A stretch of 64,000 nucleotides of DNA from UBA868 sp016776875 (GCA_051201585.1 CP179198.1:1116001-1180000); one strand, 5' to 3'; shown: positions 27,618 through 36,407, counted from the first letter of the stretch. Program-made: numbers and translations. Notes: generated by a model from the letters alone, not told the origin.

Positions 27618-27929
27618 ATGTACGCAGTGGTGCAAACAGGCGGCAAACAGTATCGACTCGGAGTGGGCGATAACGTCCGTGTTGAAAAACTCGCGGGTGA
27701 ACTTGGTGAGGTGGTTGAACTACCCCAGGTGCTTATGATTGGCGATGGCGAGAAAGTCTCCATCGGAGATCCAGTAATCGCGGGCGCTAGCGTAAAAGCG
27801 GAAATAGTGAGCCACGGGCGAGATAAGAAGATTCGAGTGTTTAAGATGAAACGCCGAAAAAAATATCGTCGCACGCAAGGGCATCGACAATCCTTCACCC
27901 AGTTACGCGTGACAGAAATTACCAGTTGA
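27618..27929 (+). CDS. rplU: 50S ribosomal protein L21
   Basis: L21 binds 23S rRNA domain I with L20. The start MYAVVQTGGKQYRLGVGDNVRVEKL is the family signature, and the C-terminal KMKRRKKYRRTQGHRQSFTQLRV is the basic rRNA-binding tail. I chose the ATG at 27618, which gives 103 residues; the upstream TTG at 27591 would add nine residues not found in L21. Confidence 0.97.
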   Translation: MYAVVQTGGKQYRLGVGDNVRVEKLAGELGEVVELPQVLMIGDGEKVSIGDPVIAGASVKAEIVSHGRDKKIRVFKMKRRKKYRRTQGHRQSFTQLRVTEITS

Positions 27930-27961
27930 TTGATATAGTCAATATCCGGAGATAAAGCACA

Positions 27962-28222
27962 ATGGCACATAAGAAAGCAGGCGGCAGTTCAAGAAACGGT
28001 CGCGATTCAGAGTCGAAACGACTGGGCGTGAAGCGTTACGCCGGAGAAACCGTACTTGCAGGCAATATACTGGTTCGCCAACGGGGTACCGCTTTTCATC
28101 CCGGAGATAACGTTGGCCTGGGCAAAGACCACACCTTATTCGCGCTCTCGGAAGGCAAGGTCAATTTCAGTATCAAAGGTCCTAAAAATCGCAGAACCGT
28201 GAGTGTCCTGACGGAACAGTAG
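27962..28222 (+). CDS. rpmA: 50S ribosomal protein L27
   Basis: L27 reaches toward the peptidyl-transferase centre. The N-terminus AHKKAGGSSRNGRDS and the following KRLGVKRYAGE are the family signature, with no N-terminal cleavage extension of the Firmicutes type. 86 residues. It is 32 bases after rplU, preceded by a GGAGATAA ribosome site. Confidence 0.97.
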   Translation: MAHKKAGGSSRNGRDSESKRLGVKRYAGETVLAGNILVRQRGTAFHPGDNVGLGKDHTLFALSEGKVNFSIKGPKNRRTVSVLTEQ

Positions 28223-28246
28223 GAAGGAGTATTTCACTCCTTGAAA

Positions 28247-28274
28247 ACCCCGCTGTACGAGCGGGGTTTTTTTT
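28247..28274 (+). terminator. Rho-independent terminator between rpmA and obgE
   Basis: CCCCGCT and AGCGGGG form a seven-base stem with a five-base loop, followed by eight T residues. Only 18 bases separate the T run from the obgE start, so it probably lowers expression of obgE-proB relative to the ribosomal genes. Confidence 0.85.
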
Positions 28275-28292
28275 CGCCGCAAAGGAAGCAAA

Positions 28293-29306
28293 ATGAAGTT
28301 TGTCGACGAAGCATCGATCACAGTCCAAGCCGGCAATGGTGGGAATGGCGCGCTGAGTTTTCGTCGGGAGAAATTTGTCCCGCGCGGGGGTCCTGATGGT
28401 GGCGATGGAGGGCGAGGCGGTGATGTGCTGCTGCAGGCGACCACGGGTCTTAATACCCTTGCTGATTTTCGATACACCCGAAAATTTAAAGCCAAAACCG
28501 GCCAGGCGGGAGCTGGGCGAAATTGCACGGGTGCCTCAGGGGATGATTGTGTGGTTCGGGTTCCAGTCGGCACTCTGGTTTACTCAGAAGAGACCGAGGA
28601 GTTACTGGTTGATCTTCGGGAGCACGATCAGGTCTTCAAAATAGCAGCAGGGGGGCGAGGGGGTGTTGGTAACGCCCGCTTTAAGTCATCTGTAAATCAA
28701 ACGCCGCGACGGACGATTCCCGGAGGCGAAGGGGATCAGCGACTGATTCGTCTTGAGCTTCAGGTTTTGGCGGATGTAGGTCTTCTGGGTTTGCCGAATG
28801 CTGGAAAATCGACCTTGTTGGCCCAAATTTCTGCCGCGGCACCAAAAATCGCTGATTATCCTTTTACGACCCTGCACCCCCAGCTAGGGGTAGTTGATAT
28901 CGCGCCCGGGGCAAGCTTTGTCGTTGCGGATATCCCGGGGCTTATCGAGGGTGCCGCTCAAGGCGCGGGGCTCGGCTTCCAGTTTCTACGCCATCTTCAA
29001 CGCACTCATCTTCTGTTACATCTTGTCGATATTAGTGATATGGCAGGAGACCCGCCGTTGAAGGCGATCGAAACCGTAATGACTGAGCTTGAAGAATTCG
29101 ATTCGGCTCTCGCCACCCGTACCCGATGGCTGGTCTTTAACAAAGCGGATACGCTAGATAAAGCGTCGGCCGCGCAAATTTGTCGATCGGTTTGTGATGC
29201 GCTTCATTGGCGGGGCCCGTGGCATTTGGTATCGGGAGTCAGTGGCCAAGGGTGCGCCGAACTTTGCCAAAGTGTATGGCGGGCGCTGGCTTTAGACGAT
29301 GACTAA
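28293..29306 (+). CDS. obgE: Obg-family GTPase (CgtA)
   Basis: Essential GTPase linked to 50S assembly and stress control. The glycine-rich OBG fold fills residues 1-158 (GGPDGGDGGRGGDV). The G domain has GLPNAGKST at 166-174, ADIPGLIEGA, and NKAD near 285. At 337 residues it lacks most of the variable C-terminal tail of E. coli ObgE (390 residues). It overlaps proB by eight bases. Confidence 0.96.
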   Translation: MKFVDEASITVQAGNGGNGALSFRREKFVPRGGPDGGDGGRGGDVLLQATTGLNTLADFRYTRKFKAKTGQAGAGRNCTGASGDDCVVRVPVGTLVYSEETEELLVDLREHDQVFKIAAGGRGGVGNARFKSSVNQTPRRTIPGGEGDQRLIRLELQVLADVGLLGLPNAGKSTLLAQISAAAPKIADYPFTTLHPQLGVVDIAPGASFVVADIPGLIEGAAQGAGLGFQFLRHLQRTHLLLHLVDISDMAGDPPLKAIETVMTELEEFDSALATRTRWLVFNKADTLDKASAAQICRSVCDALHWRGPWHLVSGVSGQGCAELCQSVWRALALDDD

Positions 29307-30426
29307 CACCAAGCAAAGTTCCTCACGGACCCAGAGATGGGTGGTTAAGCTCGGCAGCGCTTTGCTCGCAGGTCCGGATTCAGGCCTGAATAGCGCTTTG
29401 ATCACCGCATTGGCAGATTGCTGTTTCCAGCTTCGGCAGAAAGGTGTTGATCTTGTGCTTGTGTCGTCTGGCGCGATTGCAAATGGGATGGCTCAGCTCG
29501 GCTGGCATCAAAGGCCTCACGAGTTGCATCAGCTTCAAGCGGCCGCGGCGGTTGGGCAGATGGGTCTAGTAAATGCCTATCAACGCGCCTTCGAATCGCA
29601 TGAAATTCAAACGGCTCAGGTATTGCTGACGAGTGCTGACCTCAACAACAGAGTACGTTATCTCAACGCGAGAAGTGCGCTTCGCTCGATGCTTGGTCTT
29701 GGGATTATTCCGGTAATCAATGAAAACGATACCGTGGCAACAGAAGAGATCAAATTTGGCGACAATGATTCACTCGGCGCCTTGGTGGGAAATCTTGTTG
29801 AAGCTGATTTGCTGATCATCCTGACGGATCAGGAGGGTCTTTTTAGGGATGACCCCCGAATCAATCCCAATACGACACTCATTCGCGAAGGTCGTGCCGG
29901 TGACCCTTTGCTCGACAAGTTCGCAGGGGGTAGTGGCGTTTTGGGTCGGGGCGGGATGCAAACGAAACTACAAGCTGCCGCTAAAGTGGCGCGGTCTGGG
30001 GCGTCAACCGTAATATGCTCCGGGCAAGATATGCAGAATCTGCTGAAGGTTTTTGAGGGCGATGCGCCCGGCACGCTGCTGCGTGCGTCTTCGGGTCGGA
30101 TTGCGGCGCGCAAGCAATGGCTCGCAGACCGGATGCAATCAAGTGGAAAACTGTTTTTGGATGCGGGTGCCGTTGAAGTGTTGGAAGGATCTGGTCGCAG
30201 TCTGCTTCCTGTCGGCGTGGCTAAGGTGACGGGGCATTTTTTGCGAGGCGATTTGGTTGATTGTGTTGCGATTGATTCCGGCCGGATGGTTGCTCGCGGA
30301 TTGGTCAACTACTCCGCTGAAGAAAGCGCAAAAATCGCCGGTCGCGCGAGTGGCGACATTGAGCGAATACTTGGGTTTGTCGATGAACCTGAGATCGTTC
30401 ATCGAGACAACATGGTCGTGTTGTGA
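29299..30426 (+). CDS. proB: Glutamate 5-kinase
   Basis: First step of proline synthesis, phosphorylating glutamate. The amino-acid-kinase domain (VVKLGSALLA near residue 15, VLVSSGAIANGM near 52, INENDTVATEEIKFGDNDSL near 135, GRGGMQTKLQAA near 215) is followed by a C-terminal PUA domain (residues 275-370; GRSLLPVGVAKVTGHFLRGD). 375 residues, full length. Feedback inhibition by proline is a family trait. It partners with obgE by overlap. Confidence 0.96.
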   Translation: MTNTKQSSSRTQRWVVKLGSALLAGPDSGLNSALITALADCCFQLRQKGVDLVLVSSGAIANGMAQLGWHQRPHELHQLQAAAAVGQMGLVNAYQRAFESHEIQTAQVLLTSADLNNRVRYLNARSALRSMLGLGIIPVINENDTVATEEIKFGDNDSLGALVGNLVEADLLIILTDQEGLFRDDPRINPNTTLIREGRAGDPLLDKFAGGSGVLGRGGMQTKLQAAAKVARSGASTVICSGQDMQNLLKVFEGDAPGTLLRASSGRIAARKQWLADRMQSSGKLFLDAGAVEVLEGSGRSLLPVGVAKVTGHFLRGDLVDCVAIDSGRMVARGLVNYSAEESAKIAGRASGDIERILGFVDEPEIVHRDNMVVL

Positions 30427-30456
30427 GTGCAGGCCGATTTTGACGGCCCGTAGATC

Positions 30457-30726
30457 TCAGGCTGCGACTTTGGCTTTCAATCGAGCGTTGAGACGGCCTT
30501 TCAGGCGTGCAGCGCGGTTGGGGTGTGTTAACCCTTTTCGAGCTGCCCGATCGACTTTAGAACTGACTTCTCGATATGTTGTTTTCGCAGTCTCGATATC
30601 ATTGCTCTCGAGTGCGCCAATAAAGCGCTTTATCGAGGTGCGCATACTGGAGCGTTGCGCAATGTTGCGAGTTCGACTGACCGCAGCCTGTTTGGCGCGT
30701 TTGCGTGCTTGAGGAGAATTTGCCAA
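30457..30726 (-). CDS. rpsT: 30S ribosomal protein S20
   Basis: Three-helix 16S rRNA-binding protein. MANSPQARKRAKQAAVSRTRNIAQRSSMRTSIKRF and the terminal PNRAARLKGRLNARLKA are signatures of S20. 89 residues. Its upstream region on the minus strand (30727-30790) includes a seven-base hairpin, GACCGTT/AACGGTC (30771-30789). Divergent from murJ, the standard layout. Confidence 0.96.
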   Translation of the reverse strand: MANSPQARKRAKQAAVSRTRNIAQRSSMRTSIKRFIGALESNDIETAKTTYREVSSKVDRAARKGLTHPNRAARLKGRLNARLKAKVAA

Positions 30727-30856
30727 TTGTTTGTTCCGTGAAAAAACGACGCGGAATTATCGAAAAAATGGACCGTTTTGTCAACGGTCGCTCCCAAACT
30801 AGGTTTAAATTGAGCCCTTCGGGTCTGATTCGAGATAGATTTTAAGAAAAGCTAAG

Positions 30857-32431
30857 ATGGCAAACGCGAAATTTTCAATGATACGGTCCGTCGGGACGGT
30901 GGGGGGAATGACGCTATTTTCCCGAATCTCGGGTCTTGTTCGGGATATCGCTTTCGCCCAGTTCTTGGGCAGCGGGGCAATCGCGGACGCGTTTTTTGTC
31001 GCGTTCAGAATTCCTAATTTTTTTCGACGAATCTTTGGTGAGGGTGCGCTGTCTGTCGCCTTTGTCCCGGTTTATTCAGAGTTTGAAACCCGGTACCCGG
31101 AGAGTGAGACCAAGGCATTTCTTGACTTAATGGCGGGCCGACTCGGCGCGGTGTTGATGGTATTTACGATTATCGGTGTCGTGGGGGCGCCTGTATTCGT
31201 GCAGGTGATGGCGCCTGGCTTTTCAAGTGATCCTGAAAAGTTTGAGGCGACGGTCGTTATGCTTCGTTGGACTTTCCCCTATCTTTTTTTTATTTCGATG
31301 GTCGCGCTTGCCGCCGGCATCCTAAATACGCACAACCGATTTGCCGCGGCTGCTGCGACACCGATTCTTTTGAATGTTTGTCTGATTGTGACCGTATGCT
31401 TTTTTGTGCCGGCCAATATCGATTCGTCGATAGCGCTTGGGGTGGGAGTCTTAATCGCGGGAATAATCCAATTCGCATTTCAGTTTCCATTTCTAAAGCG
31501 GGTTTCAAGAATTCCATCCCCTAGGTTACTGGCGAAAGACAAGACTCAGGCGCGCGGTGCCAAAGGTGTCAAGCAGGTCATGACACTCATGGTGCCCGCA
31601 ATCTTTGGGGTTTCAATTGCGCAGATAAATCTTCTGATCAATACAGTTCTAGCCTCCTTTTTAGTCACCGGTAGCGTGTCGTGGCTGTATTATTCTGATC
31701 GGCTTATGGAGTTTCCACTGGGCGTATTTGGTGTCGCACTTGCAACGGTTATTCTGCCGTCTTTGTCACGCCATATCGCCGAAAATCAAGAACGCGCGTA
31801 CAGTGAAACACTCAATTGGGCGCTAAAGCTCGTTTTTTTGGTTTGTCTGCCGGCGGCTGTTGGTCTCGCATTATTGGCGTTCCCATTGATTGTGACGCTT
31901 TTTAATTATGGCGCGTTTTCAGATGTGGACGCGGCAATGTCGGCCAGGAGTCTTGCCGCGTTTTCAATCGGTCTTGTTGGATTTGTTGCCGTAAAAGTAC
32001 TCGCGCCCGGGTTTTATGCGCGGAAGAATACAAAGACGCCGGTGGCGATTGGCGCGGTCGCGATGGCAGTTAATGCGGTTGTTGCGCTTTCTCTAATCTG
32101 GCATTTTGACCATGTTGGACTTGCACTGGCAACAAGCATCGCGGGACTCGTTAATGCCAGTTTGTTATTTTGGCAACTCAAAAAAGTAAGTGGATTTTTG
32201 CTTAGCCCGGAGTGGCCCGGTTTTCTGTTTAAGGTGCTGATCTCGGTGAGTACTATGGGTTTGGTTCTTTTATGGGGCGTCCCTGAAAATATTTTTTGGC
32301 TTCACTCTGATGTATTTCAACGAATCACCAGCCTGACTTTCTGGATTGTCATTGGCAGTACGGTTTATGTGCTCGCGCTGTACCTTTGCAGATTACCTGT
32401 GCATCGTTTTTTTGAACGGGAAAAAAGTTGA
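30857..32431 (+). CDS. murJ: Lipid II flippase MurJ
   Basis: MOP-superfamily membrane protein that moves the peptidoglycan precursor lipid II across the inner membrane. Fourteen helices in 524 residues. Conserved segments include SRISGLVRDIAFAQFLG near residue 22, ADAFFVAFRIPNFFRR near 42 with the family arginine, and GLYYSDRLMEFPLGVFGVA-like sequence near 285. It overlaps the next gene by a TTGA junction. murJ between rpsT and ribF is common in gammaproteobacteria. Confidence 0.95.
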   Translation: MANAKFSMIRSVGTVGGMTLFSRISGLVRDIAFAQFLGSGAIADAFFVAFRIPNFFRRIFGEGALSVAFVPVYSEFETRYPESETKAFLDLMAGRLGAVLMVFTIIGVVGAPVFVQVMAPGFSSDPEKFEATVVMLRWTFPYLFFISMVALAAGILNTHNRFAAAAATPILLNVCLIVTVCFFVPANIDSSIALGVGVLIAGIIQFAFQFPFLKRVSRIPSPRLLAKDKTQARGAKGVKQVMTLMVPAIFGVSIAQINLLINTVLASFLVTGSVSWLYYSDRLMEFPLGVFGVALATVILPSLSRHIAENQERAYSETLNWALKLVFLVCLPAAVGLALLAFPLIVTLFNYGAFSDVDAAMSARSLAAFSIGLVGFVAVKVLAPGFYARKNTKTPVAIGAVAMAVNAVVALSLIWHFDHVGLALATSIAGLVNASLLFWQLKKVSGFLLSPEWPGFLFKVLISVSTMGLVLLWGVPENIFWLHSDVFQRITSLTFWIVIGSTVYVLALYLCRLPVHRFFEREKS

Positions 32432-32853
32432 TCGATCAAAAGTCTGCGGTTGTTGTCGCCATTATCGGCGAACTGGGTGATGAGCGTATTTTTTCGCTCT
32501 CTGATGCTCGTCAGACGCTTGATTTAGTTCAGAAACTCACCGGGACGGCGGTGAAGGAATTGTCTCCTTGCCAGTCTAGAATGAATGCCATGTTGGATTG
32601 TGACCCTAGGCTGGTTGCGCTTGAGAAAGAGTTTGAAGTTATTGTGCGCAAGTGGGTAATGCAAGTCCGACGTCTTGGTGTAAAGGTTTATGGACTGTGG
32701 GAACTGGGTTTTGATACCGGAGAGGGCTATCTGTGTTGGCGCTATCCTGAAATCCGCTTGGGATACTTTCTGGAGTATGGGGAAGATTTTCAATGTCGTC
32801 GGCCTTTAAAATCAGTAATTGAAGAGACGCAGCCCGAGTGGGCGTTTCAGTAA
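32428..32853 (+). CDS. DUF2203-like protein
   Basis: A 141-residue soluble protein starting at a TTG that overlaps the murJ stop. The start (RIFSLSDARQTLDLVQKLTG) and the ending (YLCWRYPEIRLGYFLEYGEDF followed by CRRPL) follow the DUF2203 pattern of a helical first half and a LCWrxGE-type beta end. Function unknown. Lying between murJ and ribF with tight spacing, it is co-transcribed with them. Confidence 0.6.
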   Translation: MIDQKSAVVVAIIGELGDERIFSLSDARQTLDLVQKLTGTAVKELSPCQSRMNAMLDCDPRLVALEKEFEVIVRKWVMQVRRLGVKVYGLWELGFDTGEGYLCWRYPEIRLGYFLEYGEDFQCRRPLKSVIEETQPEWAFQ

Positions 32854-32874
32854 TTTTTGGCGGTTAAAAACATA

Positions 32875-33807
32875 ATGAGACTCATTAGAGACCTTCACAG
32901 CGTACGGGAATCGACAAAACCTTCCGTGGTGTCCATCGGCAACTATGATGGCGTGCATGTCGGGCATGTGAAAATCCTAGACCTGCTGAAAGCGAAATCA
33001 GATGCACTTGGGGGTCAAGCGACGGTGCTGACTTTTGAGCCACACCCGCATGAGTTCTTTAGCCCCATGAATGCACCACCGAGGTTGATTAGGTGGCGAG
33101 ATAAGATTGAAAAACTTAAAGCGCAAGATGTACACCAGGTCATGACGCTGCGTTTCAATAAAACACTCTCTCAAACCTCCGCAGAGGATTTTGTGAAGCA
33201 GGTGTTGGTTGACGCCTTAAACACACAACACGTTGTCATCGGGGATGACTTCCGTTTTGGGCGTAAGCGCCACGGCGATGTGGCGATGCTGGAATCACTG
33301 GGTGATCAATACGGGTTTAGCCTGACCACGATTGATACTTGCATGCTCGAGGGGGAGCGAATCAGCAGTACACGAATTCGGGAAGCGCTTCGGGCTGATG
33401 ATTTTGATTTGGCCCATCGACTCCTGGGTTATCCATTTGCGATTCGGGGTCGAGTTGCGCATGGGGATAAGCGAGGGCGTACGATCGGATTTCCGACTGC
33501 GAACATTATTCTACCGAGTGATAATTTGCCTGTATGGGGTGTTTACGCGGTTAAGGCGCACTTCACGAACCAGCCGCCAAAGACGGGGGTTGCTAATGTC
33601 GGAATCCGACCGACCGTTGGCGGAGACCGGGTGTTGCTAGAGACGCATCTTTTTGATTTTGACGCAGACATCTACGGGTGTCGCATCGAGATTGAATTTG
33701 CTTCAAAGATAAGAAATGAAGAAAAGTTTGAATCATTTCAACAGTTAAAAAACCAGATCGAGCACGATGCGGCTGCCGCCCGAGCTTGGTTTGAAATTAG
33801 TTCGTAG
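32875..33807 (+). CDS. ribF: Bifunctional riboflavin kinase/FAD synthetase
   Basis: Converts riboflavin to FMN and FMN to FAD. The N-terminal FMN-adenylyltransferase has the nucleotidyl-transferase motif IGNYDGVHVGH near residue 22 and ISSTRIREAL near 160. The C-terminal riboflavin-kinase domain has HGDKRGRTIGFPTANI near 197 and the catalytic glutamate region ETHLFDFDADIYG. I chose the ATG at 32875; the upstream TTG adds six residues. lspA follows after 14 bases; ileS, normally between them, is not here. Confidence 0.96.
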   Translation: MRLIRDLHSVRESTKPSVVSIGNYDGVHVGHVKILDLLKAKSDALGGQATVLTFEPHPHEFFSPMNAPPRLIRWRDKIEKLKAQDVHQVMTLRFNKTLSQTSAEDFVKQVLVDALNTQHVVIGDDFRFGRKRHGDVAMLESLGDQYGFSLTTIDTCMLEGERISSTRIREALRADDFDLAHRLLGYPFAIRGRVAHGDKRGRTIGFPTANIILPSDNLPVWGVYAVKAHFTNQPPKTGVANVGIRPTVGGDRVLLETHLFDFDADIYGCRIEIEFASKIRNEEKFESFQQLKNQIEHDAAAARAWFEISS

Positions 33808-33821
33808 TCTGGCGCGGTGTA

Positions 33822-34325
33822 GTGACTCAACCCATCCACCAAAGAGTCATATTTTTCTTGCTTGCCGCCGGGTTGGCGGGAATTGACTGGTGGTCGAAAA
33901 GATTGATGCAGGAAACGCTTCAGATCGAAGGCGTCATTCCGGTTTTTGAGGGACTGCGGTTTGTATTGGTATATAACCATGGCGCCGCATTTGGCTTTTT
34001 GAGCTCAGCGGGCGGTTGGCAGCGCGGGTTTTTTATTTTACTCGCAGTCTTGGTGAGCATTTATCTGGGTTATCGACTCTGGCTGGCTCGTCCCGACGAG
34101 CGACACTTTAATTTGGGGCTGGTTTTTATTTTAGGCGGTGCGGTCGGAAATCTAATCGATCGCATCATCCTCGGCTATGTTGTTGACTTTATCGATATTT
34201 ATTTTCAAAACTGGCATTGGCCTGCATTTAATGTGGCAGATATTGCCATCTCGGTGGGCGCGGGGATCGTCATTTTGGATAGTTTTAGGATAGGGCGAGA
34301 ATCGGGAAAAAAGGATTCATCATGA
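33822..34325 (+). CDS. lspA: Lipoprotein signal peptidase (prolipoprotein signal peptidase II)
   Basis: Aspartyl protease in the inner membrane that removes lipoprotein signal peptides. Four membrane helices in 167 residues. The catalytic aspartates are in GNLIDRI near residue 109 and FNVADIAISVG near 133, with RFVLVYNHGAAFGFL near 48 as the family motif. The start is GTG. It overlaps fkpB by four bases. Confidence 0.96.
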   Translation: MTQPIHQRVIFFLLAAGLAGIDWWSKRLMQETLQIEGVIPVFEGLRFVLVYNHGAAFGFLSSAGGWQRGFFILLAVLVSIYLGYRLWLARPDERHFNLGLVFILGGAVGNLIDRIILGYVVDFIDIYFQNWHWPAFNVADIAISVGAGIVILDSFRIGRESGKKDSS

Positions 34326-34772
34326 GTTATCTTAAGGCCGAATTAGGGGATCAGGTCAGTATTCGTTATCAGATCTTTGATAATGAAGGGGTGCTTCTTG
34401 ATGAAGCACAGGAGTCGTCGGAGCAAATTACGCTCGGATCGGGAGAAGCTGCCCACTTCGGTTGAATCGGCGATTCTTGGCTCGAGAGAGGGTGATATCG
34501 AAAGGGTGTCGATCTCCGCAGGGGATGGTGCATTTGGCCAGCATGATCCTGACCGCGTGCAAACCTTGTCGTTAGAACAGTTCTCTGAAATCGAATCAAC
34601 CGAGATTGGGTCGCTGATTGAGTTTGAGTTACCCAGTGGAGAGATTTTGGTTGGGGTGGTTGCGAGTAAATCTGAATTAGAGATCCAGATCGATTTTAAT
34701 CACCCATTAATCGGGCGAGATTGTTTGTATGAGGTCGAGGTGGTATCGATCGGATCGGCAAATGATCTTTGA
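34322..34772 (+). CDS. fkpB: FKBP-type peptidyl-prolyl isomerase SlpA/FkpB (frame break near 34447)
   Basis: Cytoplasmic FKBP-type proline isomerase and chaperone. The ATG overlaps the lspA stop. The first frame gives DQVSIRYQIFDNEGVLLDEAQ and ends after GSGEAAHFG; adding one A at AGCT 34447-34450 joins LGSGEKLPTSVESAILGSREGD, the normal FKBP core. Then AFGQHDPDRVQTLS fits SlpA. About 150 residues after correction. In E. coli the order lspA-fkpB-ispH is the same. The broken frame alone would be missed by standard gene calling. Confidence 0.9.
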
Positions 34773-34777
34773 TTCGG

Positions 34778-35744
34778 ATGGATCAGAGCGAGGAAAATAA
34801 AGCGGTGAGTCATTTTAATATTCAACTCGCGAATCCAAGAGGATTTTGTGCGGGCGTTGATCGTGCGATTGAAATCGTTGAGCGAGCGCTCTCAATTATT
34901 GGAGTGCCCGTGTATGTTCGCCATGAGGTGGTGCACAATCGGTTCGTGGTTGACGATTTGCGAGCAAAAGGAGCGGTTTTTGTGCAGGAACTTGACGAAG
35001 TGCCAGATGGCAGCACCGTTATTTTTAGCGCTCATGGTGTTTCTCGTGAAGTCAAAGAAACAGCAAAGAAGCGAAAAGCTTCATGTGTTGGACGCAACAT
35101 GCCCGCTTGTAACCAAAGTGCACAGCGAAGTTATCCAGTACGGAAAGCAAGGCAAAACTGTGATTCTCGTGGGTCATGCGGGACATCCTGAAGTTGAGGG
35201 CACGATGGGGCAGGCCAATGGAGATGTGTTGTTGGTCGAGACTGTTGAAGATGTAGCTCGGCTTGAGGTCACAGAAGACACTTCTTTGGCGTTTGTAACA
35301 CAGACAACCCTTTCGGTTGATGATACAAGTCAAATCTTAGGCGCACTTAGAAAGCGATTCCCGCTAATTGAAGGTCCGAAGCGGGACGATATTTGTTACG
35401 CCACTCAGAATCGTCAGGACGCAGTCCGTGAATTGGCGACGATCTGTGATGCGATTTTAGTGGTGGGATCAGCAAACAGTTCAAATTCCAATCGACTGCG
35501 GGAGTTGGCCGAGCAAGAGGGGGCAAAGTCGGTATTGGTCGATGGCGCCGGGGATATTGATTCTTCGTGGGTTTTGAGTGCAAAAACGGTCGGGGTGACG
35601 GCCGGTGCTTCAGCACCTGAAGTTCTGGTTAAAGATGTCATTGCGAAGCTGACGGCTTTGGGAGGGGTTGTTCAGAGCGGAACTGATCCTGCAGATGAAG
35701 GGATCTCTTTTTCGCTTCCGGTTGAGCTTAGAGATAGCCGGTAA
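34778..35744 (+). CDS. ispH: 4-hydroxy-3-methylbut-2-enyl diphosphate reductase (frame break near 35077)
   Basis: Last enzyme of the MEP isoprenoid route, a [4Fe-4S] reductase. The three cluster cysteines are in NPRGFCAGVDRAI near residue 20, DATCPLVTKVH near 104 and DDICYATQNRQ near 205. The frame breaks after ETAKKRK; removing one A from A4 beside AGCT 35077-35080 restores KKRKLHVLDATCP. Start is the ATG at 34778; a TTG nine bases upstream overlaps fkpB. About 322 residues after correction. Confidence 0.92.
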
Positions 35745-35848
35745 CGGTTTACGAAGTACATCCAAGCGCATCCAAAAAAATAGCATCTCGGAGGAAATAT
35801 TTGCGCATACAGAGCCCGTTATACAACTTGGCCTAAGAACTAACCTGT

Positions 35849-35870
35849 TATAAATTGACTTCCCCCCCCC
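35849..35870 (+). promoter_or_regulatory. -10-like box and C9 tract ahead of the Nif11 peptide gene
   Basis: TATAAA at 35849-35854 is a fair -10 box; no convincing -35 is seen upstream. The expected transcription start then falls at the edge of a run of nine C residues (35862-35870), about 20 bases before the ATG at 35891. Function of the tract is unknown. Confidence 0.35.
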
Positions 35871-35890
35871 AAAAATCTCAGGACAACCCA

Positions 35891-36151
35891 ATGACCGACT
35901 TCCAATCCTTCCGTAACGCAGTCCTAGAAAATGATGACCTTCAAGAGCAAGTCATCTCCATCATCAATACCGCAACAGCCAATGGTTCAGGGATGGGAGA
36001 CGGCATAGCAACCCTTGCCAAGACACATGGCTTTACGATTACATCAGATGAGTTCTATGCCCATCAGAACTTCTTAGGGCAAGATGGTGACCTCACTGAT
36101 TTTGAGTTGGAGTTGATCAGCGGGGGTGGCAGAAGCGGTGGAAACTGTTAA
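35891..36151 (+). CDS. Nif11-type RiPP precursor peptide with double-glycine leader
   Basis: An 86-residue peptide. Residues 1-77 match the Nif11-like leader family in pattern: an N-terminal helix (FRNAVLENDDLQEQV), the IATLAKTHGFTITSDEF block and the acidic LTDFELELISGG ending in Gly-Gly at 78-79, the cleavage site of C39-type peptidase transporters. The remaining core, GRSGGNC, is seven residues with one Ser and a C-terminal Cys, enough for a single Ser-Cys ring. No modification enzyme, protease or exporter is present in this window, so it is an orphan precursor. Start chosen at the ATG at 35891; an upstream frame extends to 35855. Confidence 0.72.
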   Translation: MTDFQSFRNAVLENDDLQEQVISIINTATANGSGMGDGIATLAKTHGFTITSDEFYAHQNFLGQDGDLTDFELELISGGGRSGGNC

Positions 36152-36212
36152 TCCATTCATCCCGACCTCTTAGAACTCAGTTTATAAGCGCGATACATTA
36201 AGGTAAAATACG

Positions 36213-36241
36213 CCACCCTTGCTTAACGGCGGGGTGGTTTT
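36213..36241 (+). terminator. Terminator after the Nif11-type peptide gene
   Basis: CCACCC (36213-36218) pairs with GGGTGG (36232-36237) and TTTT follows. It closes a single-gene transcript before tRNA-Thr. The 60 bases between stop and hairpin hold nothing recognised. Confidence 0.65.
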
Positions 36242-36331
36242 CTTGCGTTACATATATGTAGAAAGAGTCCCAATCCAGACCCATTTTGAACCAAGAGCAC
36301 TAAAACACTTGGAATAAAGCACATTCAGTCA

Positions 36332-36407
36332 GCCGGTGTAGCTCAGTTGGTAGAGCAGCGCATTCGTAATGCGAAGGTCGTAGGTTCGAATCCTATCTCC
36401 GGCACCA
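36332..36407 (+). tRNA. tRNA-Thr(CGT)
   Basis: 76 bases with acceptor arms GCCGGTG/TATCTCCGGC-type pairing, discriminator A and encoded CCA. The anticodon region GCGCATTCGTAATGCGA is the same as in E. coli tRNA-Thr(CGT), with anticodon CGT. The T arm GTAGGTTCGAATCCTAT is normal. Confidence 0.92.

Noticed and set aside
33000..33807. FMN riboswitch ahead of ribF
   Set aside because: There is no leader between the DUF2203 gene and ribF long enough to hold one; the spacing is only 21 bases.
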